A stretch of DNA of 64,000 nucleotides from Anaeromicropila herbilytica (GTDB lineage Bacteria; Bacillota; Clostridia; Lachnospirales; Lachnospiraceae). Below, piece after piece: positions 35,051 to 43,778 of the stretch. The first letter of the stretch is position 1. Every line of letters starts with the position of its first letter. The stretch covers positions 1,722,001 to 1,786,000 of the forward strand of contig NZ_AP024169.1 in NCBI RefSeq assembly GCF_016591975.1. Direction: 5' to 3'. Made by a program: the position numbers and the translations under genes. Under the pieces are notes generated by a model that worked only from the letters and a program-made list of their open reading frames with translations, had not been told where the DNA came from and searched no databases.

Positions 35051-37246
35051 ATGGGGATTACATTCGATAGTAATACAAAAAGTTATATATTACAAGCAAA
35101 GTCTAGTACTTATATAATTAAAATACTAAAAGATAAGTATTTAGCACATATATATTGGGGTAAAAAGATAGTTAATCCATCATCTGATAGTATTTATCAG
35201 AAGGCTTCTAGGTGTTCTTTTTCACCTAATCCTGATGAAGATGATACATTCACATTAGATACGATGCTTAGTGAATATCCAGCGTATGGTAACACGGATC
35301 TAAGAATGCCAGCTTATCAGGTGAAACTGAATAATGGTACAAGAATTACAGATTTATCATATGATTCATATGAGATTACAAAGGGAAAGCCAGGGTTGAA
35401 AGGGCTTCCTGCAGTATATACAGAAAATGATAGTGAAGCTAGTACTCTATCTATTACTTTAACAGATTCACTAATTGGATTAAAAGTTATACTATCTTAC
35501 ACTGTATTTGATGAATATGATGTAGTGATACGACAAGCAAGATTCGTAAATGAGGGAAGTGACAATCTAACAATACTTAGAGCACTTAGTATGAGTGTTG
35601 ACTTTGATCATTATGATTTCGATATGATACATCTGTCCGGAAGTTGGACTAGAGAACGTCATATTGTAAAGAGGCCACTTGTGACAGGGACTCAATCCAT
35701 TGAAAGTAGAAGAGGTGCAAGTGGACATTCAGAAAATCCATTTATTGCGTTATCTAGTAAAAATGCAACAGAAAATGCAGGAGAAGTTTATGGTTTTAGT
35801 TTTGTGTATAGTGGTAATTTCTTAGCAAGCGTTGAGGTTGACCAATATGGTACAACAAGGGTAGCTATGGGAATTAATCCATTTGACTTTGAATGGGAAT
35901 TAAAAACTCAAGATGAATTTCAAACACCAGAAGTAGTTATGGCATATTCAAGTAATGGATATGGTGAGATGTCTAGAAATTATCATCACTTATATCGAAA
36001 CAGACTTGCAAGAGGCCAGTATAAAAATAAGGTGAGACCAATTGTAATTAATAACTGGGAAGCTACTTATTTTGACTTTGATGCAGATAAGATAAAAGAA
36101 ATTGCAAAAGAAGCAAGTGCTTTAGGCATTGAAATGATGGTATTAGACGATGGATGGTTTGGTGAGAGAAATAGTGATAATTCTTCGCTTGGAGATTGGT
36201 ATGTAAATAAAGAAAAACTTCCAGACGGAATTGGACAGTTGGCTAAAGATGTGAAAGCATATGGAATGCAATTTGGTTTATGGTTTGAGCCAGAGATGAT
36301 ATCACCGAATAGTGATCTATACCGCGCTCATCCAGACTGGTGCCTTCATGTACCAGATAGACATCGTTCTACAGGTAGAAATCAATTAATACTTGATTAT
36401 TCTAGAAAAGAAGTTCGTGATGCAATCGTTGAAATGTTATCCGAGATACTATCCACAGCAGACATCTCATATGTGAAATGGGATATGAATCGTAATATGA
36501 CAGAGATTGGTTCAGCTATGCTAGAAGCTAAGAATCAAATGGAGACAGCACATCGCTATATTTTAGGATTATATGAAGTATTAGAGACAATTACAAGCAG
36601 ATTCCCAGATGTATTATTTGAAAGCTGTGCAGGTGGTGGTGGAAGATTTGATCCAGGTATGCTTTATTATATGCCACAGAACTGGACAAGTGATGATACG
36701 GATGCAGCGGAACGATTAAAGATTCAATACGGTACGAGCTTGGTATATCCATCAAGTGTAATGACTGCCCATGTATCTGCAGTTCCAAATCATCAGACAG
36801 GTAGAATCACGCCGTTTGAATTTCGTGGGCATGTTGCTATGGCAGGTAACTTCGGCTATGAACTTGATGTTACTAAAATGAGTAATGAAGAAAAAGAGTT
36901 AGTAAAAGAACAAGTTAGACTCTATAAGGAAATCAGAGAAATTGTTCAATATGGTGAATTTTACAGATTGCTAAATCCATTTGATGGTCAATTCACTGCA
37001 TGGAACTTTGTATCGGATAATAAAAAGGAAGCGGTTCTTTTCTTTTATAAAGTTCAAGGAACACCAAATGCACCTTTATATCGTTTTAAACTTGATGGTT
37101 TGGATAATGACTTACAATATAAGATTGAAGAATTAGATAATATATTAAGTGGAGAACAATTAATGAATTATGGAGTTAACGTTCCAATGGAATTAGGATT
37201 TGGTGATTATAGAAGCTTTATGTATCGATTAAAAGCTATCGACTAA
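35051..37246 (+). CDS. GH36 alpha-galactosidase
   Basis: A 731-residue cytoplasmic alpha-galactosidase for raffinose-type or galactomannan-derived oligosaccharides. The ATG at 35051 is 6 nt after GGAGGAG; the upstream in-frame ATG at 35036 overlaps that site and is unlikely. The N-terminal beta domain is followed by a barrel with the LDDGWFGERN motif (about 360), nucleophile Asp in YVKWDMNRN (about 474) and acid/base Asp in NWTSDDTDAAERL (about 547). ESCAGGGGRFDPGM lies between them. Length and motifs match the bacterial tetrameric group. A cre-like site just upstream suggests catabolite repression. Confidence 0.94.
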   Translation: MGITFDSNTKSYILQAKSSTYIIKILKDKYLAHIYWGKKIVNPSSDSIYQKASRCSFSPNPDEDDTFTLDTMLSEYPAYGNTDLRMPAYQVKLNNGTRITDLSYDSYEITKGKPGLKGLPAVYTENDSEASTLSITLTDSLIGLKVILSYTVFDEYDVVIRQARFVNEGSDNLTILRALSMSVDFDHYDFDMIHLSGSWTRERHIVKRPLVTGTQSIESRRGASGHSENPFIALSSKNATENAGEVYGFSFVYSGNFLASVEVDQYGTTRVAMGINPFDFEWELKTQDEFQTPEVVMAYSSNGYGEMSRNYHHLYRNRLARGQYKNKVRPIVINNWEATYFDFDADKIKEIAKEASALGIEMMVLDDGWFGERNSDNSSLGDWYVNKEKLPDGIGQLAKDVKAYGMQFGLWFEPEMISPNSDLYRAHPDWCLHVPDRHRSTGRNQLILDYSRKEVRDAIVEMLSEILSTADISYVKWDMNRNMTEIGSAMLEAKNQMETAHRYILGLYEVLETITSRFPDVLFESCAGGGGRFDPGMLYYMPQNWTSDDTDAAERLKIQYGTSLVYPSSVMTAHVSAVPNHQTGRITPFEFRGHVAMAGNFGYELDVTKMSNEEKELVKEQVRLYKEIREIVQYGEFYRLLNPFDGQFTAWNFVSDNKKEAVLFFYKVQGTPNAPLYRFKLDGLDNDLQYKIEELDNILSGEQLMNYGVNVPMELGFGDYRSFMYRLKAID

Positions 37247-37260
37247 TAATTCAATAGCAT

Positions 37261-37551
37261 GATGATGTCCGACAAATGACCTGTTTTGGAGGTGGTCTAG
37301 GCAATTTGCACAAAACAGAAAAACTCATGCTTCATTGAATATGTATAAGAAGATCTAGTTCTCAGTTCATTTTGTGTAAAACATATGCTAGGACAGATAA
37401 CTCGCTACGCTCAGACAGATCTGTCCTAGCATATAACACAAAATGAACCGAGAATAAGATCTTCTAATACATATTCAAAGGCGCATTTGTTTTTTCTGTT
37501 TGTGCAAATTGCCAGGTTGGATTTTTAAACAGGTCATTTGCCAGACAACGC
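37261..37551. repeat. MITE-like palindromic element, copy 3 (291 bp)
   Basis: Ends GATGATGTCCGACAAATGAC and GGTCATTTGCCAGACAACGC enclose the same long palindrome. The flanks ATAGCAT and ATAGAAT make a 7-bp duplication with one mismatch. It begins 15 bp after the alpha-galactosidase stop and may act as its terminator. Confidence 0.85.
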
Positions 37552-37591
37552 ATAGAATATTAATATTAGAAAATAGTTTTAAAAATAAAAT

Positions 37592-37645
37592 AAAAATAAC
37601 GTAATCTTTCATGATAAGCATGCATTGAAAGATTACGTTATTTTA
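37592..37645. terminator. Bidirectional terminator between alpha-galactosidase and the LysR gene
   Basis: AAAATAACGTAATCTTTCA pairs with TGAAAGATTACGTTATTTT. A second small hairpin, GCAAGATA/TATCTTGC (37696-37715), lies nearer the LysR stop. Confidence 0.85.
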
Positions 37646-37728
37646 GTATATAAAATCATAATATAAATGTTTTAGTTAGTATTGTATATCCTCATGCAAG
37701 ATATTTTTATCTTGCATTCCATTAGATC

Positions 37729-38607
37729 TTATCTTCCTAAAATACTAAGGAAATATTCGGATGCTCCAGATAGTGGGAGTTGATCATTATAAGCTACGAC
37801 TAACTTTCTTGTAGGAAGAAATTCTTCGGTTTCAATGATTACTAAGTCATCTTCATTAGTAACACAAAAATCAGGAATAAAAGCAATTCCTAAACCTATC
37901 TTAGCTAAGTCTTTTAATAAATCATTACTACTTAATTCTATAGATGGAACCAAATCTAATTGGTGTTGTAGAAATAGATTATGAAGATATTCACTTGTTG
38001 TAGATTGTTTGGTGAGCATGAGGATAGGATAAGTCTGCAATTTGGCTAATGATACTGGTCCTTGACCAAGATCAAAAGCATCTGGATTCATAACAAATAC
38101 ATCTTTAAAATCCTTAATTGGTTTCACAGCATTTGTATTATTTAATCTGGAGTTTGGTGAATTAGTGACGATAATATCAACCTGACCTGATTCTAAGAAA
38201 TCAACACATTGTAAAGAGGTTCCATTGGTAACTTTAATATGGACGTTAGGATATTCTTTATGAAATTTGTTCAAGTAGGGTACTAAAAAATATCTACATA
38301 TAGTATCACTTGCACCTATTCTAAGTTGACCGCCACTTAGTGAATTTGCCTCCATTATCTGACTTTCACCACGGAGAATTAGATTAATAGCTGGTTCAAT
38401 GTGCTTATATAACAATTCTCCCTCTTTTGTTAACTTAACCTTTTTAGTACTCCTTAAGAATAGTGAAAGATTTAACCTTTTCTCTAATACTTTAATCGAT
38501 TGACTAACAGCAGATTGAGAAATAAATAATTCCTTTGAAGCATCGGAAAAACTTAGTGTTTTCGCTACATAATAAAATACTTTGTACAGTTCGTAATTAA
38601 TGTCCAT
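37729..38607 (-). CDS. LysR-family transcriptional regulator
   Basis: A 292-residue regulator. The ATG at 38607 follows AAAGGAGCACC; a TTG six codons upstream overlaps that site. The N-terminal winged HTH (SFSDASKELFISQSAVSQSIKVLEKRLNLSLFLRSTKKVKLTKEG) is followed by a periplasmic-binding-like effector domain from about 88 (LRIGASDTICRYFLVPYL). It is divergent from the two aspartoacylase-like genes with a 359-bp spacer, so it probably controls them and itself. Sequence GTATTCGAATAAGTATTC near 38689 gives possible T-N11-A sites. The effector is unknown. Confidence 0.9.
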   Translation of the reverse strand: MDINYELYKVFYYVAKTLSFSDASKELFISQSAVSQSIKVLEKRLNLSLFLRSTKKVKLTKEGELLYKHIEPAINLILRGESQIMEANSLSGGQLRIGASDTICRYFLVPYLNKFHKEYPNVHIKVTNGTSLQCVDFLESGQVDIIVTNSPNSRLNNTNAVKPIKDFKDVFVMNPDAFDLGQGPVSLAKLQTYPILMLTKQSTTSEYLHNLFLQHQLDLVPSIELSSNDLLKDLAKIGLGIAFIPDFCVTNEDDLVIIETEEFLPTRKLVVAYNDQLPLSGASEYFLSILGR

Positions 38608-38870
38608 AAAAGGTGCTCCTTTCAAAATAAGTCACTGATATTTATCCTATCAAGAACTGTTGAATATGAATATTTCCTAGATAATAATGTATTCGAATAA
38701 GTATTCAAAACAATAAATTTAGTATGTATTTATCTGAACACTACGATTTATTTTTTCTTAGACGTTTCATGTATATTCCGTTCGATTTTACAAAGTATTA
38801 TCTAATTCAAGAAAATAATAGCATAAAACGAATAAGATAACAACAAAAAAAACCTGTGTTTAGATGCGAA

Positions 38871-38938
38871 TTGACAGTGTAAGTAAACTATAGTATGATA
38901 GAAAAAAGGTAATGACGCCCATTTTGGGTGCTTTTTTT
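38871..38938 (+). promoter_or_regulatory. Strong promoter followed at once by a terminator hairpin
   Basis: TTGACA and TATGAT are 17 bp apart (38871-38899). Transcription would start near 38906, but an intrinsic terminator (ACGCCCA-TTT-TGGGTGC plus T7) occupies 38914-38938. The downstream start codon is at 38967. No gene upstream on this strand needs a terminator, so premature termination looks regulatory. Confidence 0.65.
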
Positions 38939-38966
38939 ATGCCAAAAGAGAAAGGGGTATTGTAGT

Positions 38967-39902
38967 ATGCTTAAGAATATTTCATCTGTAGGATTACCAG
39001 TAGGTGAAGTTCTACATATTCGTAAAAATACATTAACACCTTCTAATATTACTGGTGAAGAGAAAAGAATAGCCATTGTTACAGGAATTCAAGGCGATGA
39101 GTTGGAAGGTCAATATGTCTGTTATGAATTAATACGAAGAATTAATGAAAACATTAAGTGTTTGCATGGAATCGTTGATATTTACCCAGCTATCAATCCT
39201 TTAGGATTAGAATCTGTATCAAGAGGAATGCCTACTTTTGATCTTGAATTAAATCATATATTTCCAGGAAATATAGAAGGTGACATGGCTGAATATACAG
39301 CTGCAAAATTAGTAGAAGATATTATTGGAGCCAACTTATGTATTGATCTTCATGCCAGTAATATTTTTATAAGAGAAATTCCACAAGTTCGTTTGACACA
39401 TGAAAACTCGGATTCTTTAATGCAGTATGCGAAATTGTTAAATGTTGATTTTGTATGGGTACATGAATCAGCAACGGTTTTAGAATCAACATTGGTATAT
39501 AGCTTGAATAAATTAGGGGTTCCATCTCTTGCTGTTGAAATGGGAGTTGGAATGAGAATTACAAAGGAATATGGAGAACAACTTACAGAAGGTATCTTTG
39601 CTATCCTAAAGGAAATGGGCATATGGTCTGGGACAAGCATAATACCAAAATCACCGATAATCTCTACAGATGGGGAGGTATCATTCATTCATGCTGAAGC
39701 ATCAGGAATATTTGTCCCTCAGATTAAGCATTGGAAGGGTGTAAGAAAAGGAGATAGTGTTGGTGATATACTAGATCCATTTACAGGAAGCATTGTTCAT
39801 CATGTGATAGCACCTTGTGATGGTATGGTATTTACCTTAAGAGAATATCCAGTTGTTCATAATGGATCTCTAATTGCAAGGATTCTAGGAGGTGCAAATT
39901 AG
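38967..39902 (+). CDS. Succinylglutamate desuccinylase/aspartoacylase-family protein 1
   Basis: A 311-residue M14-like zinc hydrolase fold. The ATG at 38967 follows AAAGGGG. The family motif HGxE reads IQGDELEG here, so the first zinc His is Gln while the Glu remains. The third ligand is kept in CIDLHAS (about 121) and the catalytic Glu in SLAVEMGVG (about 192). The C-terminal beta domain (GIFVPQIKHWKGVRKGDSVGDI, APCDGMVF) is biotinyl-lipoyl-like as in other members. It would cleave an N-acyl amino acid or related amide if active. It is followed at once by a paralogue. Confidence 0.8.
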   Translation: MLKNISSVGLPVGEVLHIRKNTLTPSNITGEEKRIAIVTGIQGDELEGQYVCYELIRRINENIKCLHGIVDIYPAINPLGLESVSRGMPTFDLELNHIFPGNIEGDMAEYTAAKLVEDIIGANLCIDLHASNIFIREIPQVRLTHENSDSLMQYAKLLNVDFVWVHESATVLESTLVYSLNKLGVPSLAVEMGVGMRITKEYGEQLTEGIFAILKEMGIWSGTSIIPKSPIISTDGEVSFIHAEASGIFVPQIKHWKGVRKGDSVGDILDPFTGSIVHHVIAPCDGMVFTLREYPVVHNGSLIARILGGAN

Positions 39903-40838
39903 ATGATGAAAGAAATAATCTACACATTAAAATCACCATACAGAGAAGACTTCAATCTTTATGGATATACTTTTGGTAAAGGTGATAAATCTGCATGCAT
40001 TGTAGGACCAACAAGAGGAAATGAAGTGCAACAATTATATATTTGTTCTCAACTGATAAAGATATTATCGAATTTAGAAAAGAATGGTTCGATTGTATCA
40101 GGAAAAGAAATATTTGTGATTCCTTCCGTAAATCACTTTTCTATGAATATTGAAAGAAGATTCTGGTCCGTAGATAACACAGATATTAATCGTATGTTTC
40201 CAGGAGATGCAAACGGAGAGACAACAAGAAGAATTGCTGCTGGAATCTTTGAAAGAGTAAAAGGATTCAACTATGGAATTCAGTTTGCTAGCTTTCATAC
40301 ACCAGGAGATTTTATACCACATGTTCGAATGATGGAAACGGGATACCAAAGTAATAGTCTAGCGAACTTATTTGGATTACCTTATGTTGTAACAAGAAAG
40401 CCAGAACCAATCGATAAAGTAACATTAAATTATAACTGGCAAATGACGAATACAAATGCCTTTTCAATCTATACAACTGCAACAGAACAGATTGATGAGA
40501 AGTCTGCTATGCAAGCAGTTTCATCGGTGTTACGTTTCTTAACGAGAATGGGAATTATTAAATACAATTGTCACGGCGGATACATTGCAAGCATTATTGA
40601 AGAAGGAAGTTTAATGCCAATACGTGTGAATGTATCAGGAATATATCGGAGATTTAAGAATCCAGGAGATGAAGTTAAATTTGGAGATATACTTGCAGAA
40701 GTAGTAGATCCTTACGAAGGAGAAGTAATATCACAGATTGTATCGCCAACGGATGGCATTATTTTCTTTGCACATGCAAAGCCATTAGTGATGGAAAATT
40801 GTATTATCTATAGGCTGATTCGAAGATTACATGAATAA
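39903..40838 (+). CDS. Succinylglutamate desuccinylase/aspartoacylase-family protein 2, altered active site
   Basis: A 311-residue paralogue of the preceding protein, the same length and starting at the base after its stop codon. The HGxE motif reads TRGNEVQQ (His to Arg), the downstream His remains in FASFHTP, and the segment aligned with the catalytic Glu reads FSIYTTATEQ, so the Glu is lost. The C-terminal beta domain is intact (GIYRRFKNPGDEVKFGDILAEV, SPTDGIIFF). It may be a non-catalytic partner forming a heteromer with protein 1. The ribosome binding site AGGAGG is inside the end of gene 1, so translation is coupled. Confidence 0.78.
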   Translation: MMKEIIYTLKSPYREDFNLYGYTFGKGDKSACIVGPTRGNEVQQLYICSQLIKILSNLEKNGSIVSGKEIFVIPSVNHFSMNIERRFWSVDNTDINRMFPGDANGETTRRIAAGIFERVKGFNYGIQFASFHTPGDFIPHVRMMETGYQSNSLANLFGLPYVVTRKPEPIDKVTLNYNWQMTNTNAFSIYTTATEQIDEKSAMQAVSSVLRFLTRMGIIKYNCHGGYIASIIEEGSLMPIRVNVSGIYRRFKNPGDEVKFGDILAEVVDPYEGEVISQIVSPTDGIIFFAHAKPLVMENCIIYRLIRRLHE

Positions 40839-40842
40839 CATT

Positions 40843-40908
40843 ATTGCCCGGAAAATGAACTGATAATTATTTGCTAAGTAATATATTAATAGTCATTCAA
40901 CGGGCAAT
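40843..40908. terminator. Inverted repeat between convergent genes
   Basis: ATTGCCCG and CGGGCAAT lie 50 bp apart, with partial pairing inside. It separates the aspartoacylase pair from the convergent XRE gene. Confidence 0.5.
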
Positions 40909-40916
40909 CCTTAATT

Positions 40917-41339
40917 TTATCTATCCTTTTCGCCATATCTTGTCTTTTCTGATACAAGTTGATCGGGTTCGAACATTGTATGAGACACAGAACTTATTGC
41001 AACTTGCTTGATAAAATCCTTGATTACGGAACGTTTATCAGAATCCAATTTGGAGTATTCTTTTAGAATCTGAATATCTAATTCATCTAATTTATAATAA
41101 TCAGCAATTTTTTGAAAGTCATCCTTAGATTTACTGTCGTACATATCACCACTTCCAAAGCGAAGCCATTTTTCGTTAATATGAAATTCATTACAGATAA
41201 GTTTTATATGTTTCTCTGTTACATTTCTTGTTCTATTTTCAATATTCGAGATGCTGGATTTGGTTAATCCAATAATTTGGCCAAATTCTTCTTGACTCAT
41301 TTTTAAGGATTCTCTAATTTCTTTAACCCTATTATTCAT
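40917..41339 (-). CDS. XRE-family transcriptional regulator
   Basis: A 140-residue regulator with an N-terminal HTH_3 domain (VKEIRESLKMSQEEFGQIIGLTKSSISNIENRTRNVTEKHIKLICNEFHINEKWLRFG split across about 5-62). This is the form with the INEKWLRxGxG end seen in phage-like and mobile-element repressors. The C-terminal 75 residues are helical and unrecognised. The ribosome binding site AAAGGAG precedes the ATG at 41339. It is divergent from a 46-codon gene, and might regulate it. Confidence 0.88.
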   Translation of the reverse strand: MNNRVKEIRESLKMSQEEFGQIIGLTKSSISNIENRTRNVTEKHIKLICNEFHINEKWLRFGSGDMYDSKSKDDFQKIADYYKLDELDIQILKEYSKLDSDKRSVIKDFIKQVAISSVSHTMFEPDQLVSEKTRYGEKDR

Positions 41340-41495
41340 AAAGTGATACTCCTTTTTCAGTAAGTATGTGTATTGTCTATAAATTAACTAAATATACTCC
41401 GATTCCGTAGTTGGTATAATATCTTCAAAATTCATCTAGTATATGATAAGAATAACATAGACAGTTCTATTTGTAAACTTTTATCTGAATATATG

Positions 41496-41524
41496 TTGAC
41501 AAAATAAGATTAATGGATTAAAAT
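41496..41524 (+). promoter_or_regulatory. Sigma-A promoter for the 46-codon gene
   Basis: TTGACA and TAAAAT with 17-bp spacing. The leader of about 200 nt includes the inverted repeat ACCACGC (41653) and GCGTGGT (41707), which would present a long loop just upstream of the ribosome binding site. Confidence 0.65.
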
Positions 41525-41736
41525 GTATTCATATAAAACAACTGAGTTTACAAATGATACAAGATTTGATAATATTAATAGCAAAATAGAATATAAAAAT
41601 TAGTGATATGATTTGTTTATTGTTTATTGAATAAAGTTATAGGAATATTTGCACCACGCTAGGAATATATATATGTTATACATTATATATTGGACAAGGT
41701 CATTATGCGTGGTAGAACCTAAAGCAGAGGAGTGCC

Positions 41737-41877
41737 ATGATGGAAGAAGTGGAGGTAATATGTGATAGCGAATTATACGAATTAGTTCTAGTTTTACAAG
41801 GTATGAATGAAGAGACGAAGAAATTGATAATAAATAATATAACAGAGTTGAGCAAACATAGTGAAATAGAAGAGTGA
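41737..41877 (+). CDS. Small 46-residue acidic helical protein, unknown
   Basis: The ATG follows GAGGAG. The product begins MMEEVEVICDSELYELVLVL and ends KHSEIEE; it looks like one or two amphipathic helices, acidic, with no membrane segment. A consensus promoter lies upstream. It may be a partner or target of the divergent XRE regulator, a common arrangement, but I do not recognise the family. Confidence 0.5.
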   Translation: MMEEVEVICDSELYELVLVLQGMNEETKKLIINNITELSKHSEIEE

Positions 41878-42004
41878 TATCCTCTTTTCGTAATATAGAA
41901 GGATAATTCAGTTGATTTACATAAGACTTAATTTTAGTGTCAGTGTCAGAATTACATCATAGTAGATAAATATACTAAGGCAAGTGAAGATAAAGTATAA
42001 AACA

Positions 42005-42132
42005 TTATCGATTTTAAATAGAGTATAAGGCTATAGACCTTCCCTATATTTAGAAAAGAAGTGAGACCCAACCCTATCGCCCTTTTCCATGAATAATATG
42101 CTTTAGTCTTATACTTTATTTCAAATTGATAA
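42005..42132. repeat. 128-bp inverted repeat with 32-bp arms
   Basis: Arms 42005-42036 and 42101-42132 match in about 27 of 32 positions, including AGTATAAG/CTTATACT and TTATC/GATAA. The 64-base loop is rich in C on the plus strand (ACCCAACCCTATCGCCC). There is no coding frame in 41878-42385. It may be a small MITE or a structured RNA. Confidence 0.65.
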
Positions 42133-42385
42133 AGCAGGTATAGTAAAGCTGTGTATAAAAAAGGAAAACTATTACTTGCGTTTTTCTTTTAATGGACTAT
42201 AATTAAAAGTGACGCTCTTTAAGTCATGCAGCAATACATAGAATCTTGTCTAACGTTTTATTTAAAGCATTATATAAAATTTTTATAAATAAAATAAGTA
42301 GATTTTGTGAACTCTATCATATAAGCTTGACTTATAAGAGAAATGAAGTACAATAAAGCTATAATAAAATATTGGAGGACGCAAA

Positions 42386-43558
42386 GTGAAGAATTTGAAA
42401 AAAGTAATGTCATACGCATTAATTGGTGTTTTAACAATGAGCATGACATTAGTAACAGGTTGTAAAAAGAAGGATTCAGCTGAAAAAAGTAGTGACAAGT
42501 TGAATAACGTGGTTGTTACCGTGGATGATACGAAAATTAAATTAAAAGATGCAATGTATTTTATTTTCGATACAGAAGCAATGGGTGAATATTATGATCA
42601 AATGTATAAGTCATATACTGGTTCAGGCTATTGGGATGCCAAAGGCGATGATGGTTTAACAAATCGTGAAAAAGCTAAAGATTATGTTATGGATAATGTG
42701 GTTATGATTGATATTCTATCTAAGAAAGCAAATGAAGATAAACTTACATTGACAGATGACGATAAAAAGACAGTTAAGACCAATGTTAAAACACTTTTAG
42801 GACAAGTTAGTAAAGAACAATTAAAGATTACTGGATTTACACAAAAAAATCTTGAAGCAACTTTAGAAAAAATGGCTGTTGCTGGAAAGTATTATGACAA
42901 GATGATTAAGGGCTTTAATATTGATAAAGAAGCAATTAAAGCTGGAATTAAAAAAGCTGATTATAGACAATATAACACTGATTATATTCTATTCCCTACA
43001 ACAAAAACAGATGCTAGTGGTAAAGCAGTAGCATTATCTGATAAGGAAAAGAAAGAAGCTTTAAAGAATGCTCAAGAAGCTTTAACAAGTTTAAAAGCAG
43101 GCAAATCATTTGCTGATTTAAAGAAAACATATACTACTGCAACTTCTGATTCTAAAAATTTCACAGATAGTGATCAAAATACAGATGCAGCATATAAAAA
43201 AGCTGCTAAGCTACTTAACAATAAAGAGTTCAGTAACGTTGTAGAAGGAACTGATGGATACTATGTAATTCAAATGACTAATAATAATTCATCAGAAGCT
43301 TATGATACTGCAGTTGATCAAGCAGTACAAACAGAAACTGGAAAGCAATTTGATGCAGCATATAAAAAACTTAAAAAGAATTACAAAGTTACTGTAAACA
43401 AAAAAGTTTGGGATACTATTACTATGGGTAAAACAACTATTGTTCAAACAGATAAAACTAACTCATCAACTGGAACTACTGGGGCTGCTGGAACTACGCA
43501 AACTACAGAAGATTCAAAATCAAGTACAGATTCAAAGACTGATAGTGGAAATAAATAA
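42386..43558 (+). CDS. PrsA/SurA-like peptidyl-prolyl isomerase lipoprotein
   Basis: A 390-residue extracytoplasmic foldase candidate. The GTG start at 42386 is 7 nt after GGAGG. A lipoprotein signal (LIGVLTMSMTLVTGC, Cys about 29) is followed by a SurA-N-like helical region (about 40-180) and a parvulin-like segment (about 195-330, YNTDYILFPTTKTDASGK, LKAGKSFADLKKTYTTA, FSNVVEGTDGYYVIQM). The C-terminal 40 residues are a Ser/Thr-rich tail, probably a wall-spanning linker. It is monocistronic. Confidence 0.85.
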   Translation: MKNLKKVMSYALIGVLTMSMTLVTGCKKKDSAEKSSDKLNNVVVTVDDTKIKLKDAMYFIFDTEAMGEYYDQMYKSYTGSGYWDAKGDDGLTNREKAKDYVMDNVVMIDILSKKANEDKLTLTDDDKKTVKTNVKTLLGQVSKEQLKITGFTQKNLEATLEKMAVAGKYYDKMIKGFNIDKEAIKAGIKKADYRQYNTDYILFPTTKTDASGKAVALSDKEKKEALKNAQEALTSLKAGKSFADLKKTYTTATSDSKNFTDSDQNTDAAYKKAAKLLNNKEFSNVVEGTDGYYVIQMTNNNSSEAYDTAVDQAVQTETGKQFDAAYKKLKKNYKVTVNKKVWDTITMGKTTIVQTDKTNSSTGTTGAAGTTQTTEDSKSSTDSKTDSGNK

Positions 43559-43583
43559 TAGTAAATATTTATAGAATTTATGG

Positions 43584-43628
43584 AAGGAGTAACTAATATG
43601 CGATTTGCATTTAGTTGCTCCTTTTTTG
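43584..43628 (+). terminator. Terminator of the foldase gene
   Basis: AAGGAGTAACTAA pairs with TTAGTTGCTCCTT and ends in T6. Confidence 0.9.
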
Positions 43629-43778
43629 ATTAGTAAATCTAATTAATATTCTTAAATATATTAATTTTTATTATAGAATAGTGTGTGATAGAATAGTTTT
43701 AGAACAATACAACAATAGGATTAAAATCTGTAGAATAAACTAACAATAATTAATAATTATTATCAGTGGAGGTTAGTA

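Noticed and set aside
43629..43778. Purine riboswitch or PurR box upstream of purL
   Set aside because: No conserved purine aptamer core and no clear PurR box were found in the 150-bp leader.
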